From positions 1-64,000 of the forward strand of contig JAEYKW010000030.1 of the NCBI GenBank assembly GCA_023408075.1: a stretch of DNA of 64,000 bases, read 5' to 3'. The translations under genes and the position numbers were made by a program. Shown one piece after another: positions 23,061-31,279 of the stretch; positions within the stretch are counted from its first letter, which is position 1, and the number at the start of each line of letters is the position of its first letter. The DNA is from Bacillota bacterium (lineage in GTDB: Bacteria; Bacillota; Clostridia; Christensenellales; SZUA-584). Below the pieces are notes generated by a model. The model worked only from the letters and a program-made list of their open reading frames with translations, did no database searches and was not told where the DNA came from.

Positions 23061-23969
23061 ATGCTTATAGATGATTTAATAAGGTTTTGTGACCAGAAAT
23101 ACAAGGGGTATGGTAGAGAATGTAGTTGCGATCCATGCAATCATCCTTCAGAAAAATGTAGTGGCAGTTGCTATGATTGTTTATATCAGATTCATTATCC
23201 GGGTAGATTTACAGGTGGGAAAAAATCGCAATATGATTGCCAAAAATTAATTTACCATTATGTATGTGAATATTCGTATATATACGCATCTGAGATATTA
23301 TATGCCTTAAATGCACATCAAGATTATCTCAAAGAGTTTAAAAAATATCATTTGATTTCAATTGGTTGCGGTGCATGCCCTGATCTTATCGCGTTAGAAA
23401 AGTTTTGTAACAAGAATGATCTTAATAAACAAATTCAATATCGAGGTTATGACCCCAATCCTTTATGGGCACCGATACATAACAGAATACACAAATACTG
23501 TGATGAGAACAGAATAAAATATAGAATTAGAGAAAAAGATGCAATTACTTATTTTTCAGAGTATTATGTACCTGAGGCTAATATTTTAATAGTAAGCTAT
23601 CTGATTTCATATCTTTATAATACAAATCAAATAAAAGAAATAGATCGGTTGTTCGGGTATCTTGTGAAAAATGTTGTTATGAGAAAACAACTAGGGTTAC
23701 CCTTCCTTATAATTATTAACGATGTAAACAGTAATAGGAGAGGTCGTGACTATTTTAGAAATATTTCAAGAGAGCTCAAGAAAAATGGGCTGAGAATAGA
23801 AGATGAGTTTAGGTATTTTGATAATAACAATCTTAATTATTATCAGAGGATTGGTACGCCATACGATTCAAAATACTGCCTATTTAAAACTGATGATAAC
23901 ATAAAACGAGATTATCATATTTTGGATAGCTCGTGTAGAAGTATACAATATATTATTGAGGTTCAATAA
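23061..23969 (+). CDS. Cys-rich methyltransferase-like protein, partner of DUF1848
   Basis: The 302-residue protein starts at ATG 23061 after GAGG. Residues about 19-46 hold eight cysteines (RECSCDPC, EKCSGSCYDCLY), consistent with a zinc or iron-sulfur site. Residues about 97-115 read YHLISIGCGACPDLIALEKF, resembling motif I of class I SAM-dependent methyltransferases, then a YRGYDPNPLW acidic-type motif II and EANILIVSYLISYLY. Its stop overlaps the start of the DUF1848 gene (TAATG), so the two are translationally coupled. It is AT-rich. I do not recognise a named family. A nucleic-acid or ribosome modification role is only a guess. Confidence 0.65.
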   Translation: MLIDDLIRFCDQKYKGYGRECSCDPCNHPSEKCSGSCYDCLYQIHYPGRFTGGKKSQYDCQKLIYHYVCEYSYIYASEILYALNAHQDYLKEFKKYHLISIGCGACPDLIALEKFCNKNDLNKQIQYRGYDPNPLWAPIHNRIHKYCDENRIKYRIREKDAITYFSEYYVPEANILIVSYLISYLYNTNQIKEIDRLFGYLVKNVVMRKQLGLPFLIIINDVNSNRRGRDYFRNISRELKKNGLRIEDEFRYFDNNNLNYYQRIGTPYDSKYCLFKTDDNIKRDYHILDSSCRSIQYIIEVQ

Positions 23970-24919
23970 TGATTATAAGTGCTAGTAGAAGAACAGATAT
24001 CCCCACATATTATTCAGAATGGTTTGCGGATAGAATTAAAAAGGGATATGTTCTTGTACGAAACCCAATGAATGTACATCAAATAAGCAGGATTAACCTT
24101 GCACCAGAGGTAATTGATGGTATAGTCTTTTGGACGAAGAATCCAATACCAATGATTGAGAAACTTGAAGAGTTTAAGAATTACGTCTTCTATTTTCAAT
24201 TCACCTTAAATGCTTATGGTAAAGATATCGAACCAAATGTGCCGTCAAAGAAAGATATTGTAATACCTTCGTTTCAAAGACTTTCAAAAATGATTGGGAA
24301 GGATAGAATTGTATGGAGGTATGATCCAATATTATTGAACAGTAAGTATACAATGAAATATCACATTCAATATTTCCAAGCTATAGCAAAAAACCTTTCT
24401 GGTTATACTGATAAGTGCATAATAAGTTTCTTGGATTTATATAAAAATACAGAACGAAATACCAAGAAAATGAACATTATTATACCATCTGCAAATGAAA
24501 AAATTGAATTAATGCAGCATTTAATAAAAATTGCTAATGCTTTTGATATTCAAATTGAAACATGTGCAGAGGATATGGAGTTGGAATGGCTTGGTATTAA
24601 TCATGCTTCATGTATTGATAGGAAAAGATTTGAACTATTAGGGGGCTATAAACTCAATATAAGTAAAGATAAGAACCAACGTACCGAATGTGGCTGTTTT
24701 GAGAGTATCGACATTGGAGCATATAACACATGTAAAAACGGCTGTTTGTATTGCTATGCAAACTTTAATACCAAAATTGTTGACAAGAATTTTAATTTTC
24801 ATAATCCTACCTCGCCACTTATAAACGGTGAGGTGCATGAAGATGATGAGATAAAAATACGTAAAGTGTATTCATGTAAAGATTGTCAACTCAATTTCTT
24901 TAATAGAAAAATTGAATAA
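23969..24919 (+). CDS. DUF1848 family protein with CX3CX2C radical-SAM-like motif
   Basis: The 316-residue protein matches DUF1848: MIISASRRTDIPTYYSEWFA at the start, VIDGIVFWTKNPIPM, FYFQFTLNAYGKDIEPNVP, DRIVWRYDPILL and IISFLDLY. Near residue 250 it has GAYNTCKNGCLYCYANF, a CX3CX2C arrangement identical in spacing to radical SAM enzymes but placed C-terminally; further cysteines occur at CGC (236-238) and SCKDC (near 306). A radical SAM or photoproduct-lyase-like chemistry is plausible from the motif. It is coupled to the upstream methyltransferase-like gene and AT-rich. Function unknown. Confidence 0.78.
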   Translation: MIISASRRTDIPTYYSEWFADRIKKGYVLVRNPMNVHQISRINLAPEVIDGIVFWTKNPIPMIEKLEEFKNYVFYFQFTLNAYGKDIEPNVPSKKDIVIPSFQRLSKMIGKDRIVWRYDPILLNSKYTMKYHIQYFQAIAKNLSGYTDKCIISFLDLYKNTERNTKKMNIIIPSANEKIELMQHLIKIANAFDIQIETCAEDMELEWLGINHASCIDRKRFELLGGYKLNISKDKNQRTECGCFESIDIGAYNTCKNGCLYCYANFNTKIVDKNFNFHNPTSPLINGEVHEDDEIKIRKVYSCKDCQLNFFNRKIE

Positions 24920-24925
24920 AAATAC

Positions 24926-24950
24926 AATGTTATATTATTAACATAACATT
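24926..24950 (+). terminator. Hairpin after DUF1848 gene
   Basis: AATGTTAT (24926-24933) pairs with ATAACATT (24943-24950) across a 9-nt loop, 7 nt after the stop. There is only a TTCC tail, so this is a weak terminator or 3' stabiliser. Confidence 0.45.
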
Positions 24951-25019
24951 TCCAAATTCGTGCTAGTTACCCGCAAATTTTCATCGCAGAGTTCGAATTT
25001 CTCCCCAATCAAATCTTTG

Positions 25020-25112
25020 ATCCCTCCCATTTCCCATATTCCTCCTTGCACCGCACGTTGCCGCAATGCTATAATCTCTTAACGAAAAAACCACACGCAA
25101 GGAGCCGTTTTC
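25020..25112 (+). promoter_or_regulatory. Right border B2: tex promoter and leader
   Basis: TTGCAC (25046-25051) and TATAAT (25070-25075) are 18 apart, followed by AAGGAG before ATG 25113. About 90 bases are duplicated in decayed form at 21017-21110. Confidence 0.7.
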
Positions 25113-27269
25113 ATGATCAGCATCGCCAGCCAAATCGCAAAAGAACTTGGTATCAGGGAAGAGCAGGCCAAAAGCGCCATCTCGCTTATTGACGAAGGCA
25201 ACACTGTCCCGTTTATTGCGCGTTACCGCAAGGAAGTCACCGGCTCACTCACCGACGAACAGCTGCGCGACCTCGCCGACCGGCTTGCTTATTTGCGCAA
25301 GCTCGAGGAACGCAAGGAAGAGGTCATCCGCCTCATCGACGAGCAGGGCAAATTAACCGATGAGCTTCGCGCCAAGATCAACGCGGCGCAGGGCGTCACC
25401 GAGGTGGACGATATCTACCGCCCGTACCGCCCGAAACGGCGCACGCGCGCGACAATTGCCAAGGAAAAGGGCTTAGGGCCGCTGGCGGACCTGATTTGGC
25501 AGCAGCAGACAAGCGACGACGCTGTACTGAATAAAGCTCAGGAATTTATCAGCGAAGAAAAAGAGGTGCTCACCGCCGAGGACGCGGTGTCAGGCGCGCT
25601 CGATATCATCGCGGAGATGATCTCGGACGATGCGGACCTGCGCGGCAAGCTGCGCGCCTATCTGCGCCGCAGCGGCGATGCCGTCTCCAAAGCGCAGACA
25701 AGCGAAAGCACCGTTTACGATATGTACTACGACTTTACCGAGCCCATCGCGAAGCTCGTGCCGCACCGCGTGCTCGCATTGAACCGCGGCGAAAAGGAAA
25801 AGATACTCAATGTGAAAATAGAGGCGGAGGAGCAGGACGCCGTGATGCTGATGCACCGCATCGTGTTTGCGCCGCGCTGGCAGAGCGCGTATCTGCAATC
25901 GGCGATTGAGGACGCGTACAAACGGCTCATATTCCCGTCCATCGAGCGCGAGATAAGAGGCGAGCTGACCGAAACCGCCGAAGAACAGGCGATTCGGGTG
26001 TTCGGCGAGAACTTAAAGAACCTGCTGCTGCAGCCGCCCGTCCACGGCAAAACGGTGCTGGCGCTGGACCCCGGCTTTCGCACGGGCAACAAGGTGGCCG
26101 TGGTCGATGCCACGGGCAAGGTGCTCGAAACGGGCGTGGTCTACATGACGCTCGAACACCACGACACGGCCAAAGCCAAGGATTATCTGAAAAGGCTTAT
26201 AGAAAAGCATAACGTCGATATCATCGCGATCGGCAACGGCACCGCCAGCAAGGAGACCGAAGCCGTGGTCGCGGCGCTCATTAAAACGCTGCCGAAGCAG
26301 ATTTATTATCTCGTGGTCAGCGAGGCGGGCGCGTCGGTCTATTCGGCATCGGCGCTCGGCACCGAGGAATTCCCCGAGTTCGATGTCGCGCTGCGGAGCG
26401 CTGTCTCAATCGCGCGGCGTCTGCAGGACCCGCTTGCGGAGCTCGTGAAGATCGACCCGAAGGCGATCGGCGTCGGCCAGTACCAGCACGATGTGAACCA
26501 AAAGCGCCTCGCGGAAATGCTCGGCGGCGTGGTGGAAGACTGCGTGAACGCGGTCGGCGTCGATCTCAACACGGCGTCGCCGTCGCTGCTCAAATACATC
26601 TCGGGCATTTCTGCCGCCGTCGCGAAAAGCATCGTCGAGATGCGGGAGGCAAGCGGGCAGTTCAAGAGCCGCGATCAGCTCAAGAAGGTGAAGGGCCTCG
26701 GGGGCAAGGCGTTCGAGCAGTGCGCGGGCTTCCTGCGCATACCGGGTGCGGCCAACATACTCGATACCACGGCAATCCACCCCGAGTCATACAGCGCGGT
26801 CACGCGTCTATTTGAAAAGCAGGGCGTGATGGTCAAGCGGGAAAAGGATTTGGAGCCGCTGCGCGCGCAGATCGGCGGATGGAATGTGAATGCGCTCGCA
26901 AGCGCGGTCGGCATCGGCGTGCCGACGCTCAAGGATATACTCGAGGAGCTCAAAAAACCGGGCCGCGATCCGCGCGACGCGTTTGAGCAGCCCGTGTTCC
27001 GCTCCGACGTGATGCACCTTGAGGATCTGCGGGAGGGCATGGTGCTAACCGGCACCGTGCGCAACGTGATTGACTTCGGCGCGTTTGTGGATATCGGCGT
27101 GCATCAGGATGGTCTTGTGCACTTAAGCCAGCTTGCCGATAAATTTGTCAAGCATCCGATGGATGTGGTCAAAACGGGCGACATCGTCAAGGTGCGGGTC
27201 TTAAGCGTGGACGTGAACAAGAAACGCATCGCGCTGACGATGAAAAACATGAACAATACATTGAATTGA
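25113..27269 (+). CDS. tex: Tex family S1 RNA-binding protein (YhgF-like)
   Basis: The 718-residue protein carries the complete Tex architecture. The N-terminal helical domain has VPFIARYRKEVTGSLTDEQL and the YRPYRPKRRTRATIAKEKGL motif. A YqgF/RNase H-like domain starts at VLALDPGFRTGNKVAVVD (near residue 315). Helix-hairpin-helix motifs follow (SPSLLKYISGISAAVAKSIV). The C-terminal S1 domain has GMVLTGTVRNVIDFGAFVDI and GDIVKVRVLSVDVNKKRIAL. Tex binds nucleic acid and affects transcription and ribosome-linked processes. Length and domain order are normal. The next gene follows after 9 nt. Confidence 0.96.
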   Translation: MISIASQIAKELGIREEQAKSAISLIDEGNTVPFIARYRKEVTGSLTDEQLRDLADRLAYLRKLEERKEEVIRLIDEQGKLTDELRAKINAAQGVTEVDDIYRPYRPKRRTRATIAKEKGLGPLADLIWQQQTSDDAVLNKAQEFISEEKEVLTAEDAVSGALDIIAEMISDDADLRGKLRAYLRRSGDAVSKAQTSESTVYDMYYDFTEPIAKLVPHRVLALNRGEKEKILNVKIEAEEQDAVMLMHRIVFAPRWQSAYLQSAIEDAYKRLIFPSIEREIRGELTETAEEQAIRVFGENLKNLLLQPPVHGKTVLALDPGFRTGNKVAVVDATGKVLETGVVYMTLEHHDTAKAKDYLKRLIEKHNVDIIAIGNGTASKETEAVVAALIKTLPKQIYYLVVSEAGASVYSASALGTEEFPEFDVALRSAVSIARRLQDPLAELVKIDPKAIGVGQYQHDVNQKRLAEMLGGVVEDCVNAVGVDLNTASPSLLKYISGISAAVAKSIVEMREASGQFKSRDQLKKVKGLGGKAFEQCAGFLRIPGAANILDTTAIHPESYSAVTRLFEKQGVMVKREKDLEPLRAQIGGWNVNALASAVGIGVPTLKDILEELKKPGRDPRDAFEQPVFRSDVMHLEDLREGMVLTGTVRNVIDFGAFVDIGVHQDGLVHLSQLADKFVKHPMDVVKTGDIVKVRVLSVDVNKKRIALTMKNMNNTLN

Positions 27270-27278
27270 GGATAGTTA

Positions 27279-27956
27279 ATGAAGCTCGCGGTGTTCGATT
27301 TCGACGGTACGCTGTTTCCCAGGGATACGCTGCCGTTCCTTTTGAAGCAGTGGAAAAAGCAGCGCATGGGGCTGCGGCGGTTTGTCGGCACATGCGCCTC
27401 GGTGGGCGGCATGTACATGCGCTACAAGCTCGGGCTTTACGAGGGAGACGCGCGCGAGTACGTGCGCCGCAAGGCGATGGACCGCTTCACGCCGATATTC
27501 CGCCGCATGAGAAAGGAAGACGTGGACGCGTTTTTCGAGCGCTGTGCGCAGCTGATACTGCCGCAGCTCAACGCAGCCGTGGTGGACGAAGTCAAACAAA
27601 CACAGCAGCAGGGCTTTCACACCGTGCTGCTCTCGGGCGGTTACCAGCGGCTCATGGATTATGTGGGCGCGGCGCTCGGCTTCGATACGGTCATCGGCAC
27701 CGTCATCCATTATAAGGCCGGGCGCGTGGACGTGTCGCAGCCGCTCGACATCGTCTGCGGTGACGACAAGGCGACGCACCTGCGCGGCAAATTCGATGGA
27801 ACGGACGTGGATTGGCAGGCCGGTACGGCGTTTGCGGACAGCCTGTCAGATTTATCAATATTGCAGCTTGTCGGCACGCCCGTCGCGGTGAACCCCGAGC
27901 CTGAGCTCAAGAACCACGCCGATACCATGGGCTGGCGTGTGCTGCTGACGGTGTAA
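27279..27956 (+). CDS. HAD-IB family phosphatase (SerB-like)
   Basis: The 225-residue protein has motif I MKLAVFDFDGTLFPRDTLPF, motif II as TVLLSGGYQRLMDY (serine in LLSGG), lysine in KATHLRG, and motif III AFADSLSDLSILQLVGTPVA with VNPEPELKNHA. This set and the helical C1 cap between motifs I and II define the HAD-IB phosphoserine-phosphatase-like group, seen also in lipid and polyol phosphatases. GDSxxD is replaced by ADSLSD. Substrate is uncertain. It is co-transcribed with tex, 9 nt downstream, and followed by a terminator. Confidence 0.87.
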   Translation: MKLAVFDFDGTLFPRDTLPFLLKQWKKQRMGLRRFVGTCASVGGMYMRYKLGLYEGDAREYVRRKAMDRFTPIFRRMRKEDVDAFFERCAQLILPQLNAAVVDEVKQTQQQGFHTVLLSGGYQRLMDYVGAALGFDTVIGTVIHYKAGRVDVSQPLDIVCGDDKATHLRGKFDGTDVDWQAGTAFADSLSDLSILQLVGTPVAVNPEPELKNHADTMGWRVLLTV

Positions 27957-27970
27957 TCGGTTTGTTGTCA

Positions 27971-27997
27971 AAAGGCGGCCTGTTGACCGCTTTTTTT
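27971..27997 (+). terminator. Terminator of tex-HAD operon
   Basis: AAAGGCGG / CCGCTTT stem with seven T, 15 nt after the HAD gene stop. Confidence 0.8.
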
Positions 27998-28030
27998 GTT
28001 GGCTTCTTTCTTTTTGGGGCGGTGAGCGGG

Positions 28031-28783
28031 CTACACCTCGCCCACATAAATGCGCGTGAGATTTGGCATCAGCAGCTGGCCGCCGCTGCCGTATTTGCGA
28101 AACAGCTCCCGCAGCGCCGCAATATAATCGGCGTGGCGGCTGTCGGTTTGCGCAGGCGCATACGAGGCGGACATATTCCTGCCGATAAAGCTGTCCTCAT
28201 CGAATACAAGATCGTGGCGTATCACACAGTACGCGCAGTTGTTTCGAAAAAAGTCGTTGTATTCCCCGGGGCCTTCGCCGCGCATGCCGCCGGAGAACCC
28301 TTTGAAGCTCGGACAGAACGCGCGGTTGACCGCGTCGTTTTCCGCCACCAGCGCGCTTTGGCTGTCGCGGCTGTTCCACAGCAGCGCCGCCTTGCCGCCG
28401 CTTTTCAATATCCGGCGGCATTCCGTTTTAAAGGCTGCCCTGTCGAACCAGTGAAACGACTGCGCCGCTGTGACAAAATCCACCGAGGATGCGGGCAGGC
28501 CCGTGTGCTCGGCAGAGGCGTTCACCGAACGGAAGCGCGTATATTCCGCAAGCGACTGTTCGGCGGTGCGCCGCATATCGCCGTTGGGCTCCACGCCGTA
28601 TACAAAGCTGCCTCTTCGCAGCAGCAACTCTGTCAGTATGCCCGTGCCGGAGCCGATATCCGCCACAACGCTTTCTTCGCTCAGCCCTGCGTCGGTGTAC
28701 AGATAATCCAATGCCTCGTCCGGATAGGTCGGGCGGAATCTCGCATAGATATCTGCCTTGCCGCTGAATTTGTCTTCGTTCAT
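28031..28783 (-). CDS. Class I SAM-dependent methyltransferase
   Basis: The 250-residue protein has an N-terminal MNEDKFSGKADIYARFRPTY, typical of the UbiE/Methyltransf_11-like group that begins with a YxxxRPxYP motif. Motif I is VVADIGSGTGILTELLL, motif II FVYGVEPNGDMRRTAE, and the post-motif is SVDFVTAAQSFHWFD with RILKSGGKAALLWNSRD. The QxxHWFD feature is characteristic of this small-molecule methyltransferase subfamily. It is monocistronic and convergent with tex-HAD. Substrate unknown. Confidence 0.9.
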   Translation of the reverse strand: MNEDKFSGKADIYARFRPTYPDEALDYLYTDAGLSEESVVADIGSGTGILTELLLRRGSFVYGVEPNGDMRRTAEQSLAEYTRFRSVNASAEHTGLPASSVDFVTAAQSFHWFDRAAFKTECRRILKSGGKAALLWNSRDSQSALVAENDAVNRAFCPSFKGFSGGMRGEGPGEYNDFFRNNCAYCVIRHDLVFDEDSFIGRNMSASYAPAQTDSRHADYIAALRELFRKYGSGGQLLMPNLTRIYVGEV

Positions 28784-28847
28784 AAATCGCCTCTGTGATG
28801 TAGATTGTTTTCAGTATACCCGATTGAGCGCCGACGCGAAAGGACGG

Positions 28848-29474
28848 CTATGACAGTGCAAATATCGCCTGTCCGTCACGCAGCACCGGGTTGCCGTGCG
28901 AGGGGCATAGCCATTGGAAATCGCGCAAGGCTACTTTTTTAACCGATTCGAGCAGCACGTCATAGTTCCAGTCCCATGAAACGGGGTAGGGGATCAGCCC
29001 CTTTTTTTTGTTTTCGATCAGATCGCCCGCGAACAGCACGCCGTCGAAAAGGAAGCAGACGTGGCCCGGCGTGTGCCCGGGCGTGGGGATGACCTCAATG
29101 CCGCATACCGTGTTGCCTTCAAAAGCGCGGAGTCCGGACGGCTTGTGCCGCTGTAGCTTGCCGACATACTTCTTGAAGCTGTGGCGCGGCTGTTCGCCCG
29201 TGATGTACGGGATATCTTCGGCGGAGGCCCAGAGCGTTGCACCCGTCAGCTGTTGCAGCCGCACGGCACTGCCGATATGGTCGATATCGTGGTGTGTGAA
29301 GATGATGTGTTTGATGTCGGTTAAGCTGACGCCCAATTCATTCAGCGCGCGCAGCACGTTTTTGCGCTGAAACGGCAGACCTGTGTCGATGAGCACGAGG
29401 TCGGGTGTTTTGACGAGGAAGACGTGGCTGAAATTCGTGCCGTCCAGCATGGTGACCTTTTCCGTGATTTTCAT
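28848..29474 (-). CDS. Metallo-beta-lactamase fold hydrolase
   Basis: The 208-residue protein shows VLIDTGLP, the metal motif HIIFTHHDIDHIGSA (HxHxDH variant THHDIDH), PTPGHTPGHVCFLFDGVLFA and GDLIE, and the final CPSHGNPV histidine. These are the five conserved MBL motifs for a dinuclear metal site. Such small enzymes hydrolyse thioesters, lactones and related compounds; no substrate is suggested by context. AAGAGGTAACC precedes the ATG. Monocistronic. Confidence 0.92.
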   Translation of the reverse strand: MKITEKVTMLDGTNFSHVFLVKTPDLVLIDTGLPFQRKNVLRALNELGVSLTDIKHIIFTHHDIDHIGSAVRLQQLTGATLWASAEDIPYITGEQPRHSFKKYVGKLQRHKPSGLRAFEGNTVCGIEVIPTPGHTPGHVCFLFDGVLFAGDLIENKKKGLIPYPVSWDWNYDVLLESVKKVALRDFQWLCPSHGNPVLRDGQAIFALS

Positions 29475-29586
29475 AATTGGTTACCTCTTAAAAAATTATT
29501 TAAATGCGCATGCATTGCTGTACTGAGATTATTCGAGACGGTTAACTCCCTAAGGCGCTTGAACATCGTCTGCCTGTCAGCTTAAG

Positions 29587-29700
29587 CAATCCTCCGTCAC
29601 GCTGCGCGTGCCACCTTCTGGGTTGTCTAATCCGGCGAATAGAGGCTCCTTTGGAAAGGAGCTGTCAGCGAAGCTGACTGAGGATTGACCTGAGAGCAGA
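29587..29700. repeat. Interspersed repeat R3, copy 1
   Basis: Begins CAATCCTCCGTCACGCTGCG and ends AAGCTGACTGAGGATTG, so its ends are inverted. A GGCTCCTTTGGAAAGGAGCT hairpin lies inside. A near-identical copy occupies 30301-30402, and part recurs at 30019-30065. It is non-coding. Confidence 0.8.
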
Positions 29701-29826
29701 CAGCTGTCAAGATTGCGCAAGCTCAAGCTCATATAACTCTCTCAGTCGCCTGCGGCGACAACTCCCTCTAAGATAGAGCCAAGGCAACGTCGTATTAAGA
29801 TGCGCTGCTGCCGGTGTTCGGTATTG

Positions 29827-30050
29827 CCAACGCCACATTATCAAAAGAGACCGTTGTCCGCACTTTGATCTAAAAAAAGAGCCCTGTTGGGCGCTTATGC
29901 GCCGAGTGCACTGCACAAACACTTTACTCATGCCTTATGAATACGAGTGAAAGCTTGGCCTCAAAATCATGGTCGGTCGAGACAGCGCTGACTTTTAAAA
30001 CAACTGTTTAGTAAAAGCAATCCTCCGTCACGCTCCGCGTGCCACCTCCT
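29827..30050. repeat. Direct repeat unit, copy 1 (about 223 bp)
   Basis: Starts CCAACGCCACATTATCAAAA and runs to CCGTCACGC. It repeats 284 bp further on with few differences. Each unit holds a minus-strand intrinsic terminator (GCCC/GGGC stem plus seven T; here 29872-29894) and a palindromic TGCGCC...GGCGC-like region. The short identical peptides encoded on the minus strand are judged coincidental. Confidence 0.8.
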
Positions 30051-30110
30051 TTCAAAAGGAGGCTTTATCTCGCGGTAGACGGAGGGAGTGGCCGAACCAA
30101 AGCTGATATA

Positions 30111-30333
30111 CCAACGCCACATTATCAAAAGAGACCGTTGCCCGCACTTTGATCTAAAAAAAGAGCCCTGTTGGGCGCTTATGCGCCGAGTGCACTGCAC
30201 AAACACTTTTGCTCAAGCCTTATGAATACGAGTGAAAGCTTGGCCCCAAATCATGGCCGGTCGAGACAGCGCTGACTTTTAAAACAGCTGTTTAGCAAAA
30301 GTAATCCCCCGTCACGCTGCGCGTGACCCCTTC
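30111..30333. repeat. Direct repeat unit, copy 2
   Basis: Second copy of the 223-bp unit, roughly 90-95 percent identical by eye. Its minus-strand terminator (30156-30178) lies about 250 bp downstream of the padR stop and could end that transcript. With R3 repeats it fills the 29475-30429 gap, where no gene was found. Confidence 0.8.
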
Positions 30334-30429
30334 TGGGTTGTCTAATCCGGCGAATAGAGGCTCCTTTGGAAAGGAGCTGTCAGCGAAGCTGACTGAGGAT
30401 TGTTAGCTCTTTGTCAAAAAGCCTTTTGG

Positions 30430-30981
30430 CTATCCCTTCTTGAGCTCCGCGATGCACTCGTTCGCCCATTCAATCGTGGTGTTTAAATTCATGGCCGCGC
30501 GGCGCAATATGAACTTCCAGTACATCTCCTCGCCGCCGAACAAAGCGAGCTTTTGCAGATAATGCGACGTCAGATTCACGTAGTTTTCCACGAGGACGAG
30601 CTCCTGCCGCTTTTCGTCAACCAGCTTTTCAAATTGCGCGATCAGCTCCTGATTGGAGAGCTTGGAGCCGAAAAACAGACGAAGACTGAATTCATCGCGC
30701 TTTTCCTTTGAATACTTCTCGGGAAAATTCATGATCCATTCCTTAAACGCGGCCTTGCCCGTTTCGGTGATGCTGTAAATGCGTTTGTCAGGCCGGTCGG
30801 ATTGCGGCTCGATGACAGACTCGACATGCCCTTCTTTGTCAAGCGTGTTGAGCTCGCGGTATATCTGGCTCATGCTGGCGTGCCAGACGTTGCGTATCGA
30901 ATCGTCAAATAGCTTCTTCAGTTCATATCCGGTCATGTCACGGTAATTCAGCAACCCGAGTATCGCGTATCTCAGCGCCAT
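30430..30981 (-). CDS. PadR family transcriptional regulator (long form)
   Basis: The protein has 183 residues from ATG 30981, chosen for GAGAGGTG about 8 nt upstream; the longer frame to 31014 reaches into the promoter. The winged helix reads MALRYAILGLLNYRDMTGYE, SMSQIYRELNTLDKEGHVES and DKRIYSITETGKAAFKEWI. A C-terminal Vir_act_alpha_C-like helical domain follows (residues 90-180, EKRDEFSLRLFFGSKLSNQE...). It represses unknown targets. It is monocistronic, with a very clear promoter-operator. Confidence 0.93.
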   Translation of the reverse strand: MALRYAILGLLNYRDMTGYELKKLFDDSIRNVWHASMSQIYRELNTLDKEGHVESVIEPQSDRPDKRIYSITETGKAAFKEWIMNFPEKYSKEKRDEFSLRLFFGSKLSNQELIAQFEKLVDEKRQELVLVENYVNLTSHYLQKLALFGGEEMYWKFILRRAAMNLNTTIEWANECIAELKKG

Positions 30982-31019
30982 ATTGTGAGCACCTCTCAAA
31001 TTTATATTCAACATGTGAT

Positions 31020-31048
31020 ATAATATTCTATAAGTAGAATAATGTCAA
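31020..31048 (-). promoter_or_regulatory. padR promoter with operator in the spacer
   Basis: On the minus strand TTGACA (31043-31048) and TATTAT (31020-31025) are 17 apart. The inverted repeat ATTCTACTTATAGAAT lies within the spacer, the expected place for repressor occlusion; PadR autoregulation is likely. Confidence 0.7.
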
Positions 31049-31279
31049 TAAGAGATTTGGAAATTTATTTCGGAGACTGCAAAACTCGATCTGTCCGCTG
31101 CATTGCATTTTCCGTGCAATACTTCTTTTTTTCTGCACCGTATGTACAAGCCTGCGAAATCATGATAGAATTTGGAATTGGAAAGATATGACGGTTGTTT
31201 TCGGCAGCATGTTTCAGCATCGCTTGTTATCATTTTTAAGATTATTTGTGGTGGTAATAAAAAGTCAGGAGAAATAGAA

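Noticed and set aside
27962..28798. Plus-strand frame of 278 codons
   Set aside because: It overlaps the methyltransferase gene antisense and begins inside the tex-HAD terminator.
29707..30206. Two near-identical short peptides (QCTRRISAQQGSFFRSKCGQ...) on the minus strand
   Set aside because: They arise from the duplicated non-coding unit, contain a terminator hairpin, and lack RBS; identity reflects DNA duplication, not coding constraint.
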